A DNA stretch of 64,000 nt from Stenocarpella maydis. Taxonomy: Eukaryota > Ascomycota > Sordariomycetes > Diaporthales > Diaporthaceae. Position 1 is the first letter of the stretch; the number at the start of each line of letters is the position of its first letter. The stretch covers positions 30,506-94,505 of the forward strand of contig NQMI01000040.1 of the NCBI GenBank assembly GCA_002270565.1, in the 5' to 3' direction. The notes below the pieces were generated by a model, which searched no databases, was not told the DNA's origin, and was given only the letters and a program-made list of their open reading frames with translations. The position numbers were made by a program, and so were the translations under genes. Positions 1 through 11,354 of the stretch are shown in pieces.

Positions 1-504
1 ATAGCTAAGTGCTAGATATAACCTATCCCCCCTCTTAAAACACTATAAGGCTAACTTAGCTTCCCTCTTATAGTTTGAGCACTTACCCCTATTACAACAC
101 TCCCATCTTCAGCTTAGCCTTACAAAATAATTAGTTTTTACTTCCCTCATTATAGCAATCTCCTCTTACATTATAGAGGACTTTAACTTTAAGGAGGATA
201 GAATTCCCAGCTAATCATTAAGTAGAGCAATATTAATATTAGCACTATTGCTACTATTTAGCCTTACCTAAAATAAACAGCCCTCGTTATCCTTTACAGC
301 CTCTACAATAGCAGCACCCCTAATATTACGAGATATAATACTAATAGAAGCCCGTCCTTCTCAACTAAAGGATAAGGGTGTTATTAGTCCCTGCTAGCGC
401 CCCGGGATCACACGGCAAGCAGTTAACAGCTAAAATAAATATAATATATTAAGTATATAGCAAGACTCTGCTTATATCTACCCTATAAGGCTAATTATTA
501 AATC
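1..504. other. AT-rich transposon-derived DNA, no gene
   Basis: No open frame of note is present. The base composition and frequent TA/TAG triplets match the RIP-mutated repeats that follow. It is probably the continuation of the decayed element carrying the minus-strand ORF at 505-1167. Confidence 0.5.
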
Positions 505-1167
505 CTAAATTATCTTAAGGGTTACTCTAGCTAGAAACTTATTAGAGTGTTTAACTTTCCTAATAGTAGCCTTCCTTAGCTGGATTAAAGTGCTGATATA
601 GTCCTGATTGATCTCATAGCCATAAATAGTCTTAGCAACCCAGGTCTTCAATTCCTTAAGCCATATATTAAGAGACCTAATAAAAGTACCCCTAAATATT
701 ATCTTTAAAGCTTCCAGGTACTTCATGAGTACTAAAGGGGGGGTAATACCTCTAAACTGGCTAGCCTTACTTAGAGTATATTTGAAGACCACCCTAACGT
801 TAGTTAGGACTTTAATCCGAATAGGGGCTTTCTCCTAATAAAAGCTAGCTGCAGCAACCTCCTCAGGGATCTCCATAACATCATTATCTGGGGGAAGCAC
901 CTAGTCATCAAAGGGATTATAATTAGGAGCTTTAGTTGGGTCCGGCTCCTCCTGATCAGGCTTAGCAGGGCTACTCTCTGGTAGTAGCGCCGGCGGTACT
1001 AGCGATGGTAGCTTCGCTGGGGCCTTCCTCTTCGCTGGAGCCTTCCTCTTTGCTGGGGCTAACTGCTTCGCTAGAGCTAGCGCAGCCAACTTAACGGTCC
1101 GGGTCTTCTTTATAATAGAGCCGCCTAACGATATAGATTCAGTATTCCTCCTCTTTAATAGGGCCAT
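505..1167 (-). pseudogene. Decayed ORF of unknown family in RIP-mutated repeat
   Basis: On the minus strand one reading frame stays coherent from 1167 to 505 (about 220 codons). It is broken only by two TAG codons, near 900 and 840. Both could derive from CAG or TGG by C-to-T or G-to-A change, as RIP produces. The N-terminal third is basic and repetitive, with three copies of an A-P-A-K-R-K type unit. It is followed by an acidic Asp/Pro/Glu stretch and then a helical, Leu/Ile-rich segment. I do not recognise the family. The basic Ala-Pro-Lys tail would suit a nucleic-acid-binding protein of an element, but that is inference. Confidence 0.4.
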
Positions 1168-1385
1168 TCTAATGGTCTTAATTAGACTATTATTAAAAAT
1201 TTCATTATTTCAGTCGGGAGCGCAGTTAGTAAGGACTTATGGTTAGGGGCTGCGGATCGGTATGCAAAATCAACCTTAGCTTAGGGGCAATACTTAAAGA
1301 CCCTATTTAGAATATCATTAGCTATAGTGATATATTATATAAAGAGGGCACTAGACTAACCTGTATGCAGCTCCAGTAGGGCATT

Positions 1386-1390
1386 AGTAA
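1386..1390. repeat. Left target-site duplication AGTAA of solo LTR
   Basis: AGTAA immediately before the LTR is repeated at 1966-1970 immediately after it. This marks a 5-bp staggered integration. Confidence 0.7.
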
Positions 1391-1965
1391 TCTGATGAAT
1401 TTGTGCTATAGAATAGCATCAGTTCAGCGTGTGTTTCGGCAGGGTTGCAGTGTGGTGCTCTGAAGCGAATTGGGATGATTGATAGTGGTCTGGACAACTT
1501 TGTATTGAATTAAGTTGGGCTTCTGTAAGCCCTCCTTATATACCCTCCGACGTCGTCTCACCCCTGGGCACGCTGCGGTCGGCTCTGGTGCAAATTTGCA
1601 AATGCCGGGGAATTCGCCCTTCCAACACACCATCTTTGGTTGCCAGCAGCCAGCCAACCAGGCCCTAGCAATGCCCAAATTAAATACATACAAACTTCAG
1701 AAATCAGGGTATCCAATGCACTAAGTCATATATTTTTTGGGTAAGAAATAAGGGTAATATGAGGTCTGAATTAAGGTGCAATGCAGGCCAAAATAATAGC
1801 CTCACGGCCACCAACCTCATCTTGCGTCACGCACGCATTGGGCTCTTAGCGAAATCGCCTGATCGCAAGTCTGGGGTACTCTTGCTAGAAAGTCTAGGGT
1901 AACTCCTTACAACGAAGTCTAGGGTAACCCCAACACAACGCCCTGCTGAGCGGTTCCGTTTAACA
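1391..1965 (-). mobile_element. Solo LTR of a copia-type retrotransposon
   Basis: A 575-bp copy, in reverse orientation, of the LTR found at 29,801-30,398, 31,087-31,596 and (reversed) 27,945-28,347. Read on the minus strand it begins TGTTAAACGG and ends TTCATCAGA. It contains a TATATAAGG promoter box and several ~29-bp tandem units containing AGTTACCCTAGACTT. A perfect 5-bp duplication (AGTAA) flanks it and no internal region is present, so it is a solo LTR left by LTR-LTR recombination. Relative to the other copies it carries mostly transitions and a few small deletions. Confidence 0.85.
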
Positions 1966-1970
1966 AGTAA
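1966..1970. repeat. Right target-site duplication AGTAA of solo LTR
   Basis: Matches 1386-1390 exactly and abuts the TTTAACA end of the LTR. Confidence 0.7.
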
Positions 1971-1989
1971 CCTTAATTAACCCTAATTC

Positions 1990-2026
1990 AGCGGAGCGGG
2001 ACGTGGATCGAGCTTGCAAGATACGC
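1990..2026 (+). repeat. 37-bp inverted repeat, left copy (Helitron flank)
   Basis: This segment starts AGCGGAGCGGGAC and ends AAGATACGC. It recurs in inverse orientation at 10,423-10,459 with only three differences, all transitions. The two copies bracket the Helitron coding remnant. They may be terminal or subterminal inverted repeats of a Helentron/HLE2-type element. Confidence 0.6.
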
Positions 2027-2609
2027 GGCCCGCGTAGCGTTATTACTATATTTAAATACCCGAAAGTTATCTTAATATAGATTGGTCTGTTGCGAATCCT
2101 CAAATGTGGATTGGTTAATGATAATATACCTCTGGAAGTATTTAGCCGAGAGGAAATTGTTAAGAAGACATATTGTTGAAAATCATGGTCCGTTATTGAA
2201 GAGGAAGGTACGGGCCGGAAGGGGGCATAGGCCGGAAGGGGGCGTAGTCAGGTGCTGCAGGCTCAGCACCACAGGCAGGGGGTCCTAGGGGGTTCCCCCC
2301 TAGAAATAATAAGAAGACGCCTTTAGAACAGACTAAATCTATTACTAAGTTGCTTTAAAATAATCAATTTGTATTATTTAGCAGTTTCTATAATATTAAT
2401 GATAAAGAGGCATGATTAATATTGGGTGTGGAGCGTGCTTGGGTTACTTAGTTAGCTAGGGCTGCAGCCGCTAGTGCCTGCTGCAGATGGTTTGCTTCCT
2501 GCATACCACTATTCCCACTAACATTAACTATTAACCTTAACTTTTTTCCTCTAACCTATATTTAATTCTTTCCTTATTAACTGATTCCCATTATTAGAAG
2601 CGATTTCTA

Positions 2610-5600
2610 TTGCTAAAACATCCTCCTGCAGTCTTTATAGCTGTGCTTAGCATGTTGGCTGCTGCTAGCCCTCCTCCTCCCGACCTGCCGGGCAGTAGTG
2701 AGGACCCTTTTAAACCCCACAAATGCAATGCTTGCAATAATAGCGAGATCTACAACTATAAGATTAAGAGCGTTGCTAAGCAGTATTACAGCTGCCAGAA
2801 CATCAAATCCCTTATATAGTTTGCCTTAAAGCATAGCAAGCAGCTAGTAAAGAACTACTTTACCTATTAGTCCGCCCAATAGGCTATGCAGGCAAGACTA
2901 CTTATACTTATCTATAAAGCTTTCTGCTAACTAGTCTATAGTCTCAAGGATCTATTATTCACCGGGCTCTTTCCGCTCTATTATTACCTTATTATTAGGT
3001 AGCTGCAGAATTAATGTTCTCTCCTAAGGGAGCTAACCCTGCTGAACGTTGATAGTCCTGATGTTTAGCTCATCTTAAGCCCCCTTACCTAGCACCACTC
3101 GAGCTGCTAAGTCTCACCATACAACCTAATCAGCCCGAGGAGCTTGCTGCTTCTGGGTATTATCCAATTACCCAAGCTATGCAGGAAGTTATTAAAGTTG
3201 CCCTGCTATTAAGCCAACCTGCTGGCAGTAAGGTTGAGATGGAGTCCCCAACTAGGCAGCAGAGGTACAGTTATAGCACTTTACCAACCCATAGCTAACT
3301 TCCCTAATGTAGGTTGATCCTTCCAAGCCAAGGTATATTAAGTTCTGTTGTTAGTTGTGGTAGGCCTACTTTTGAGATCTTTAAAGGCTAGACTAGCATA
3401 CATTATGGGCTCTTGGAGCTCTTCTACTATTGTGAATGCATTAAAGGATACACTGAGGCTGAGTAGCGTGCTTACAATCGTTATTTCACTAAGTAGCGTG
3501 AGCACCAGTATTAGCATTACTACAGTAAGATCCCAGACCCTATATAACTAACCCAGTCCTTTCTCAGCCAGCAGCAAGCTGCTATAGGTGCTCTAGGTGG
3601 TAACGACTATAACAACTGGTTTGAGTGTTTAACCTGTGGCATTTGCTGCTGCCCTCAGTTATAAAGCAGCACTTACCTGGAGATCTGTATCTACTGTAAT
3701 GATGTTGATAATAAAGAGCAGCCAACCCCCTGGGATGACTAGTCCAAGTTGATTTATGTTGGTTGCCTTTATGAGTTTCCTCTTGCTGAGTTCCGCCCTA
3801 TAGCTGATGAGGATCCTGTTGACTACTACTGTGAGTGCATTTATTAACTTACCCAGGGTACTTAAGATAAGGGCAAGCAAGATAATGGTGATAATGGTTT
3901 CCTGCCTTAGTCCTAGATATCATCAACCCAGTCTTCCTAGGGTGGTAGCTGCCGCTGCCGTGGTCCCAGCAAGGGCAGTGTCTACAGCCCACGCCTACGC
4001 TGCTCTTCTTAGCAGCAGTCCCAGCCTACAGAGGAGGATCCAGCTTGCTTGGAGTTCCTTAATGAAGGCAATCCTGAGTTCCATAGTAACCTGCAAGACC
4101 TATCTATCAGTAATAATGAGAAGTAGCTTATTATAAACTTTAATAACCGCCTTGCCTTAGCTTCTATCAAGGAGCACTATCCCCGCTACAACCATACCTG
4201 GTTCAACCTGAAGCTCTAGGATAGTATCTGTAAGGATTGCTACTAAAAGGATGATATAAAGCTGCCTAGTGAGCTATTCTTCTTCTCTGCTGCTAATAAC
4301 ATAAACTTAGGTGGTATTCCTAACCTTCCAAAGCTTATATAGGTTAAGGAGTAGTATATTAGTAGAGTTCACGTCTTTGTTGATATTAAGTTAGTTTGTG
4401 GCTAGCAGCACAGGTATAGCCGCTACTGCATTAGCTTCCTCTGGGATGTTGCTACCTTTTATAACCAGCTGCCCCGCCTGCTGTCTAAGTGTAATATTGT
4501 AGTCCTGTAGCTAGCAAGCCTAAGGAAGGATTCTCATTAGCTTGCGGCTTTTAAGAAGGAAGTTCATGCCTAGCGCTATATTATTAAGCAGTGGCTTTAA
4601 TTCCTTATTGCTAACAACCCCTATTACTAAGATCTTAAGATTAACTTTAGGAGGCTATCTTAGTTCACTAAGGATGGCGATCTTAGTGATTAGATTGCTA
4701 TAGTTGAGGTTGCTAATAATGACCCCCACATTATAGCTGGAGCAGCTGCTATAGCTGGTGGTGATGATGATGACTCTGAAGAGGATGCCTTTAAGGATGT
4801 TTCTGCTGCCCCCAACCTCATTGCTGCCTATACTAACCTCTATCATTTATGCTAATAGCTTTCCGGCCGCCTGCAGGCAAATCCTAAGCAGCCGCTTATG
4901 CTTTAATATGATGAGCGGCATGCCGAGCTAGTATATAACTTCATGGATATACTAGGCATTTAGTCTACGCCCCTGAATGACCTTATCAGCTGCATTATAT
5001 TAGTTGTAATATTAATGCTATCATTACTTCCATATGGCTAAGGCGACTTTACCGTGCTATAAGAGCATACTATTACCTTCATTGAGTGGGTATATTATGC
5101 TCTGCTACAGGATAACGGCAAGTTTACACAGCACCCTTGCTTCCCCTACTTTGCATTTAACACTTATATGCAAGCTTAAGTTAACAAGACCAGCAGCTTC
5201 TTCATAAAGCACCCGGGTGCCCAGCAGAACCGGGACTTCGCTACCATTAATAACCTAAAGGCAGCCCTTACTGATAATAGCCCCTAGGCACAGGCGCTGC
5301 TAAATGCCATTATCAGGTCCTCAGACAAGCTCAAGGGCACACGCCCCTTCTGGAACCAGGCAAGAAACAAGCTACTTGCTTAATACTATACCCTTAAGTA
5401 CCCTCACATATTCATCACATTTTCAGCTGCTAATCTACACTAGGAATCTCTCGCCAGGGCCATGCCTAATTATAATAGCTGGCTTGCTGCAGATGATATA
5501 GGCAAGATGAGGATTGCATGTAAGAACCTCTAGGAGAACCCCTATATTGCAGCATACTACTTCTATTAGTAGATCACGATATTCTTTGAGGAGTACCTGG

Positions 5601-8600
5601 TGCCCAAGTTTGGAGTTGCAGTATGGTGGTACCGGTTTGAGTGGCAGGGCTGTGGCAGCACTCACGCCCACGGTCTCTTCTGGCTTCGTGATGTTCCCCA
5701 GGCGGGCCCTAATGGCTTCTTTGATAAGGATAAGAAGGAAGCCTTTATTAACTTCTGGGGCCTTTATGTTAAGGCATAGAACCCTAAGCCGGGCCATAAG
5801 ATGGCCCTATAAGAGGACAACCCTCTGGTCCACATTCCTGCTGATGATATATCCTTTAGCTTTTTGTCTCATATGCTTAACAGGGTGCAGTATCACAACT
5901 GCAGCAAGGCATACTACTTGTAAAAACATAAGCTTCCAGATAGCAAGTGGTCTAATGAACCCCTTTACTGCTTCTATTATGAATATCTACTGCATAATAT
6001 AGCTTAGCTAACCCATACCCTTAATGATAAGAAGCTATGCCTATAGGATATATTTAATGGCATCCGGAATAACCCCCGGATAAACAACTATATCCGCGGT
6101 ATTACCCTTAGCTAGCTAGCAAATACTGATACTGCGCCCTATATATCCTTTTAGGCTATAATTAACTATATCACCAAATACTATAGCAAGGCTAAGACCA
6201 AGACTCAGCCATATAACAAGATACTTCATAAGTTGATTCCCAAGGTTAACTATATAAAGCCCCTAGTATCTCTTATTAGCAAGATAATGAATAAGCTAGT
6301 TGCTAAGTAGGACTGGCCGGGTATAGAGGTTGCTTATTACCTCCTAGGTTTGCCATTGGTTAAGTGCAATTACAAGTTCCAGTCTATTAACTGCTAGCAC
6401 CCTAATTCTAGCTATAGCATGGCTGTAATTAATCCAGACACTAATAATATTTGTAAGTTCAAGCTGCTTTATCAGAAGTACTATAATTGGGTAGCGGAGT
6501 GGGCAGATCTTAAGTATTTTAACTTCTTAACTATCATTAACCACTCTAGGTCCCCTTAGGCCTACTTCTCGGGCCGGGCCAAGCCTTATATTCTTAACTA
6601 CTTTCCTTACTATAAGCCTAACTGCGGAGGAGATCAGTTTAAGGACTTTACTCGCGTTAAGTTAACACTATACTACCCTTATAAGGAAATTAAGGAGCTT
6701 AAGAGTACAGACAGCATCCAGTTTAATACCTTTATTAAGGCATATGAGTACTGCCGAGCTATTTATGAGTATAAGGATGACTACTATAGTAATATTCCGC
6801 CTAATGCTAAGGATGAGGGCTTCCAGGAGGACCCTAATGCTAAGCGTAAGCAGATAAATGAGGAGGACTAGCAGCTGCTTGCTGCCCAGCTTCTAAGGGT
6901 GGGTATAAATATAGATGATATTAAGCTGCTAGGGAATTGTAAGATTAATTATTAATACGACTGGACCCCTTATGTTGGTTATTATAATTAGCTCTTTGAT
7001 GAGAGGGCTGATTTCTAGAAGAATATAATGCTTAACCACCCTCTCGGCTTAAGTAATAATAATAATCTTTCCCCATTGGCTACAGATAGCCTTAACTTTA
7101 AGCAGCGCCTGCTGTATAATACTGTTGTTAAGCACTAGGAATGCTTTGCTAGCAGTGGTTAATATAGCAGTAACTACATTTGCTTGGCTGCTAATTAGCT
7201 CCTCCTTTAGGTTAATGGTCCTAATAGTACTAGCAAGATATATACCCTTAAGATGATTTCTGCTATAGTTCAGCAGATCTCCACAACCTATGGTATTCCG
7301 TACTGGGTGATAGAGAAGGCTGCTCCTATTAGCGTTATAGTAAATGCCATTTAGGGCCAGACGATCTACTCTTTTTTTAAGATTCCTATTATAATATCTG
7401 GGTTTAGGGAGCTTCCTTAGCTAATAGTTACAGAAGCTACTAACATCCGGAATAAGTACCGCTATATTGAGTACTTTATAATTAATGAGAAGTTGATAAT
7501 TAGTTCCTGGATGCTTTACTTTATCAACCAGCGTATGTGGCAGATCTTTAAGTGTGTGGATCTGTTTTTTGGTGGCTGGAATGTTATCCTTATAGGCAAC
7601 TTCTACTAGCTCCCCCCCATGGCTATAAAGCTGCTCTTTACTAATGACTCCCAGCTAAGAGAGGCTTGAGATAAGGCCGGCTGTGCTGCCTATAAGCAGT
7701 TCAACAGGACCATTGAGCTGACACAGGTGGTCCGGCAGCAGGGCAACAGTCAGGCTGCATTTTGTGCTGCTCTAGGCGGGCTGCAAGAGAACAACCCTAT
7801 GCAGCTATACTGGTGGATATTAGCAAGCCATATTTAGAGCGGCTTGCCCCTAGATGAGGTTAAGAAGTTTAATAATGCCCTCTGTATCTATAGCACGAAT
7901 GCTAAGGTTTGTGAGTTTAATACTACCTACTTAGAGCATCTTAATGTTCCGGTTGTTAATTATAAGGCGATAAATACTGGTCCAGGTGCAAAGGCTATTG
8001 ATTCTAAGGATGCTGGAAACCTGCATAACTCTCTCACCCTCTACTGCAGTGCTTGCGTGATGCTAATAGAGAACCTGTGGATAGTTGCTAGCCTTATTAA
8101 TAGTGCAATGGGGATTGTTTATAATATTATATAGGCTGCTAATATCAAAGATCCCCACTATATATAGCCCTTTATTATCCTGATTAAGATGGATAAGTAT
8201 AGTAGCCCAGCTTGCTTCTATAGCGAGCTACCCCAGGATATTATGTCTATCTTCCCGTCAAAGCGAGACTTTAAGAAGGGCAAGGCTGCTTGCTCCTGGA
8301 TGCAGTTTCCCATATCTATTGCATATGCTATTACTATATATAAGTCTTAGGGGGCAATATTAGACCGCGTAATCCTTAATATTGCAGCCAAGCAGTTTAC
8401 TGCTAGCCTGACATATGTTGCTGTTTTAAGGGTTAAGACACTTAAGGGCTTAATATTTAAGGAGCCATTCTTACTGGCTGATCTTAAGGTGGCTAAGGAT
8501 AATACTAGTCTGCAGTATATAAAGGACTATCTGTAGCATTATAATGCTGGGGAGATCCTTAACAGCTGTCCTCATCTGCAGCAGCTGCCTGCTGCTTCAG

Positions 8601-8671
8601 ACCTGGCCTTTAATAACGATCCAGCACAGGAGGGAGGTACTTAGTAGAGGGAGGAGAACCTCTATAACTAA
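2610..8671 (+). pseudogene. Helitron Rep/helicase (RepHel) pseudogene
   Basis: The frame reads through dozens of TAG and a few TAA codons that sit at expected Gln or Trp positions. Regions in order: a Cys-containing N-terminal part (2.6-3.9 kb); a stretch resembling DUF6570, common in Helitron proteins (about 4.17-4.76 kb, with T-W-F-N-L-K, V-H-V-F and L-P-K-L signatures); the rolling-circle Rep nuclease with WYRFEWQGCGSTHAHG, where His-Ala-His at 5,663-5,671 is the HUH metal site, and a Y-I-T-K-Y-Y-S-K catalytic tyrosine motif near 6,165-6,190; then a PIF1-family helicase (about 7.2-8.5 kb). The helicase Walker A is decayed to GPNSTSK. Its next motif reads FGGWNVILIGNFY-stop-LPP, where family members have D and Q. 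The late motif T-I-Y-K-S-stop-G has lost its Gln. The element is certainly inactive. Confidence 0.85.
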
Positions 8672-9825
8672 TTCTATAGATTAGGGGTTTTAAAGCAGCA
8701 GATATCTAGTTGATAGATAATAATTCATGCTTTCCTCTAACCAGCATATGCTGCTATTATTCTTGCTTGTTATTCTTTTTAATAAGTATTTAGCTTGGTT
8801 TCTAAGTATTTTCTGCTAACCATTTCTTTCTTCTAGTACCAAAATACCTACTTATTAACTAATAAGGGGAATACAGCCCAGGATATTAACTCTATACTCA
8901 TAAGACTGCACGATAATAGAGTCTGCTTACTAAAGACCACTACCTGTAGGTAAATAGTATACTTAAGCTGGTTATAAGGTATAGCAGAGATAGAGTTAAT
9001 ATCCTAAGAATTATTATTTTAGTTAAATAAAAAGAGTATAAGGATCTCGCCTATTAGGTTTAACTAGGTGGAAGCCCTATTAACTATAAAACTAAGTGTA
9101 GATAATGATAACCTTATCTTCCTCTTCATTAGCAGTTACAGCTGTTAGGATAGCAAACATCAGATAACTGCCTGGCAAGAAGAATTAAGCTTAAGGATGG
9201 CGGCAGTAATGGTAGCAACGGCAACAATAGTAGCAAGGGCAACAAGGGCAACGCTCAGCACTACCACACCCATACCAACCCTCACTACCAACGGCCGCCG
9301 CAGTCACCCCTAAGCACTGCAGAGCTTAAAATGCTCAAATTCAAAGACTTTTCCTAACCACTATAACATTAGCAATAGCTAGCGGCCAGCTGCTGCTACT
9401 ATTTAGAGTAGCTAACAACATTAGTCAGCCCAAATTAGCTAGAAGGTTGGACTCCCTTTTTATTATAAAAAAAAAACAGTAAAAAAAAGGAATAATAGGC
9501 ATTATATCTAAACCCGCGCCCTTATGAGAGAGCTAGCAAGGTATTGCTCCTTTAACTATAATAGTAAGTCCCTACTAGTAAATTAAAGTCAAACATTAGT
9601 ACTATAAAGGCATATATGCAGTATAGTGGTTGTTACAGAATAGGGGCAAGTAATGCCTTATATAGCATATAAGTTGTACTGCCTTGCATATAATATAGTC
9701 ATACTAGAAGCTGCACCAGGCTATTATGAGACATTGCATTATCACTATATCATCCCAGGCAGAGGTTGTCCCGGCATATTAGAGCAAGCAGTCCTAACCA
9801 CAGTAAAGCCAGCATCAAAGAAGCC

Positions 9826-10145
9826 TGCCCTTGTTAAGGAAGCCAGCCCTCATCGAGGAAGCCAGCCCTTGTGAAGGAAGCCTGCCCTCATCAAGGAAGC
9901 CCGCCCTTGTTGAGGAAGCCCTCGTTGAGGAAGCCCGCGTCAAGGAAGCCTGCCCTTGTTAAGGAAGCCAGCCCTCATCAAGGAAGCCCTCATTGAGGAA
10001 GCCCGCCCTCGTCAAGGAAGCCAGCCCTCATTGAGGAAGCCAGCCCTTGTTGAGGAAGCCAGCCCTCGTTGAGAAAGCCAGCCCTTGTTGAGGAAGCCCT
10101 TGTTAAGGAAGCCTGCGTTAAGGAAGCCCGCCCTCGTTAAGGAAA
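9826..10145. repeat. Minisatellite of ~19-bp AAGGAAGCC units
   Basis: About fifteen or more units of the type GAGGAAGCCAGCCCTTGTT in tandem, with short 10-13 bp truncated units interspersed. The differences between units are almost all C/T or G/A. The array lies downstream of the Helitron helicase and before the terminal-type hairpin. The open frame through its start (9,653-9,874) is a by-product of the repeat. Confidence 0.8.
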
Positions 10146-10219
10146 AAGTCCTTACCAGATCCCTCTGGCTTAAAAAAGAAGCCGGCTAGGGGATCAGTTT
10201 TTCGCTTTATGCATTACTT

Positions 10220-10247
10220 GCACCCGTAACCTTCAGGTTATGGGCGC
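10220..10247 (+). other. GC-rich 12-bp hairpin, possible Helitron 3' hairpin
   Basis: GCACCCGTAACC, a TTCA loop and GGTTATGGGCGC form a 12-bp stem with one G-T wobble and one mismatch. It is followed directly by TTAG. Helitrons carry a short GC-rich hairpin just inside the 3' end, so this is a candidate. It lies about 175 bp inside the right inverted repeat. Confidence 0.45.
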
Positions 10248-10384
10248 TTAGAGACCCAACATTATTAGCATTTATTATCTTGCCTTCTGCCGGCTATACC
10301 ACTTGGTGTTGTTCCCAGGTCACGTGATCTAGCGTTTATAAGGCAGAAGGCATGGGGATAAGCAGAACGCTACGTTGCTGTAAG

Positions 10385-10437
10385 TAGAGTGGGCCAGTAT
10401 ATCTCGCAAGCGGAGTGGGCTAGCGTATCTTGCAAGC
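10385..10437. repeat. Two diverged ~26-bp tandem units
   Basis: GTGGGCCAGTATATCTCGCAAG is followed by a related unit, GTGGGCTAGCGTATCTTGCAAG. The second overlaps the right 37-bp inverted repeat. Confidence 0.5.
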
Positions 10438-10459
10438 TTGATCTATGTCCCGCTCCGCT
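10423..10459 (-). repeat. 37-bp inverted repeat, right copy (Helitron flank)
   Basis: Reverse complement of 1990-2026 with three transitions. Confidence 0.6.
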
Positions 10460-11354
10460 AATCCCTGGGCCGTTGGGTGTGCGAGTTAACGATTGGCGAG
10501 TTGACGATTGCTTCAGGCTGACAATAGAATATAGATACTAGGGCTGATAATTGAGCTAGCGGCCCCAAGGTCTATTTTAGTGGGTTATAAGGTGATAATT
10601 AATATTTAGGGGTAACCGCTATATATGCCATAAGAAACACTATGATTCCGAGTGGTGATAGTTACAAATGTGTGATAATGATAACAACATTATATGCGTT
10701 AATGCCGAAGGGATGCTGATTTATATGGGGAACGGGTGTGTGTCAACATGTGCGCGTTACTAGCGCGTTTTTGGCACTCTCGCTTGCAAATCAGAATAGC
10801 CGCCACCACCCACAAGCCCGTCTGTGGCCGTGCAGCGTTGAGCACGAGTCTTCACCTTCGGTCAAATCTCGTAAACCATCTATCGAAGACCATGACGGAG
10901 TTGCACTGGTTTCCCGGATATGCACGCAAGGGGCCATTGAAGCAGAGTGGCAGGGAACTAGAGCAGAAAACGTGATCTCGCTGACCAGCAGCCCATCTTA
11001 GACATCAACATTGCTGTCGTTGATTATGCGAATCTCGTGGTCTTGTTCGTCATGAGTCATAAACCATCGTTGCCAGATTAAACCCACACATCCCAGACAC
11101 AGAGCCTGCGATGTCTCCCCCCCCCCACTCCTGTCCTCCATTTTGGTGTTCGTAAATGATCTAGTGCATAGGATGCAAATCATCTCCCGCTATCATGGCA
11201 TCAATCGCATCGCCCAAGTCAGCGACATGATGGATATCCAAAACAAGAAAAATAGGGAGAAACAAAAATGGCAATGCAGATGAAAAACAAGTATCGTTAG
11301 AAAATGGGTCGTAAAATCATCACCAGCACAGAGACTTCAGAGCCGCGCAGGTGG
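10460..11354. other. Intergenic; 3' flank of DUF3824 gene
   Basis: No gene is supported. Short overlapping plus-strand frames at 10.74-11.0 kb lack any recognisable protein character. A run of nine C residues lies near 11,117. Confidence 0.5.

Larger units (their letters stand above)
1990..10459 (+). mobile_element. RIP-decayed autonomous Helitron (boundaries tentative)
   Basis: The element carries a single long plus-strand coding remnant with Helitron-specific Rep and PIF1 helicase regions. It ends in a minisatellite and a GC-rich hairpin, and 37-bp inverted repeats flank it. The outer limits are set here at those inverted repeats by inference. Classical Helitrons lack terminal inverted repeats, but Helentron-like elements have short ones. 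The empty site is not available to confirm the ends. The body is AT-rich with TAG-rich frames. Confidence 0.6.

Noticed and set aside
5435..5797. 120-codon minus-strand frame
   Set aside because: Lies antisense to the Helitron Rep HUH region and is an artefact of it.
2610..8671. Alternative genetic code with TAG as Gln
   Set aside because: Intact housekeeping genes in the same window use TAG, TAA and TGA as stops and CAG for Gln. TAG-rich frames are confined to repeats, fitting RIP.
9815..10145. CRISPR-like array
   Set aside because: Direct short tandem repeat without unique spacers in a fungal transposon. It is a minisatellite.
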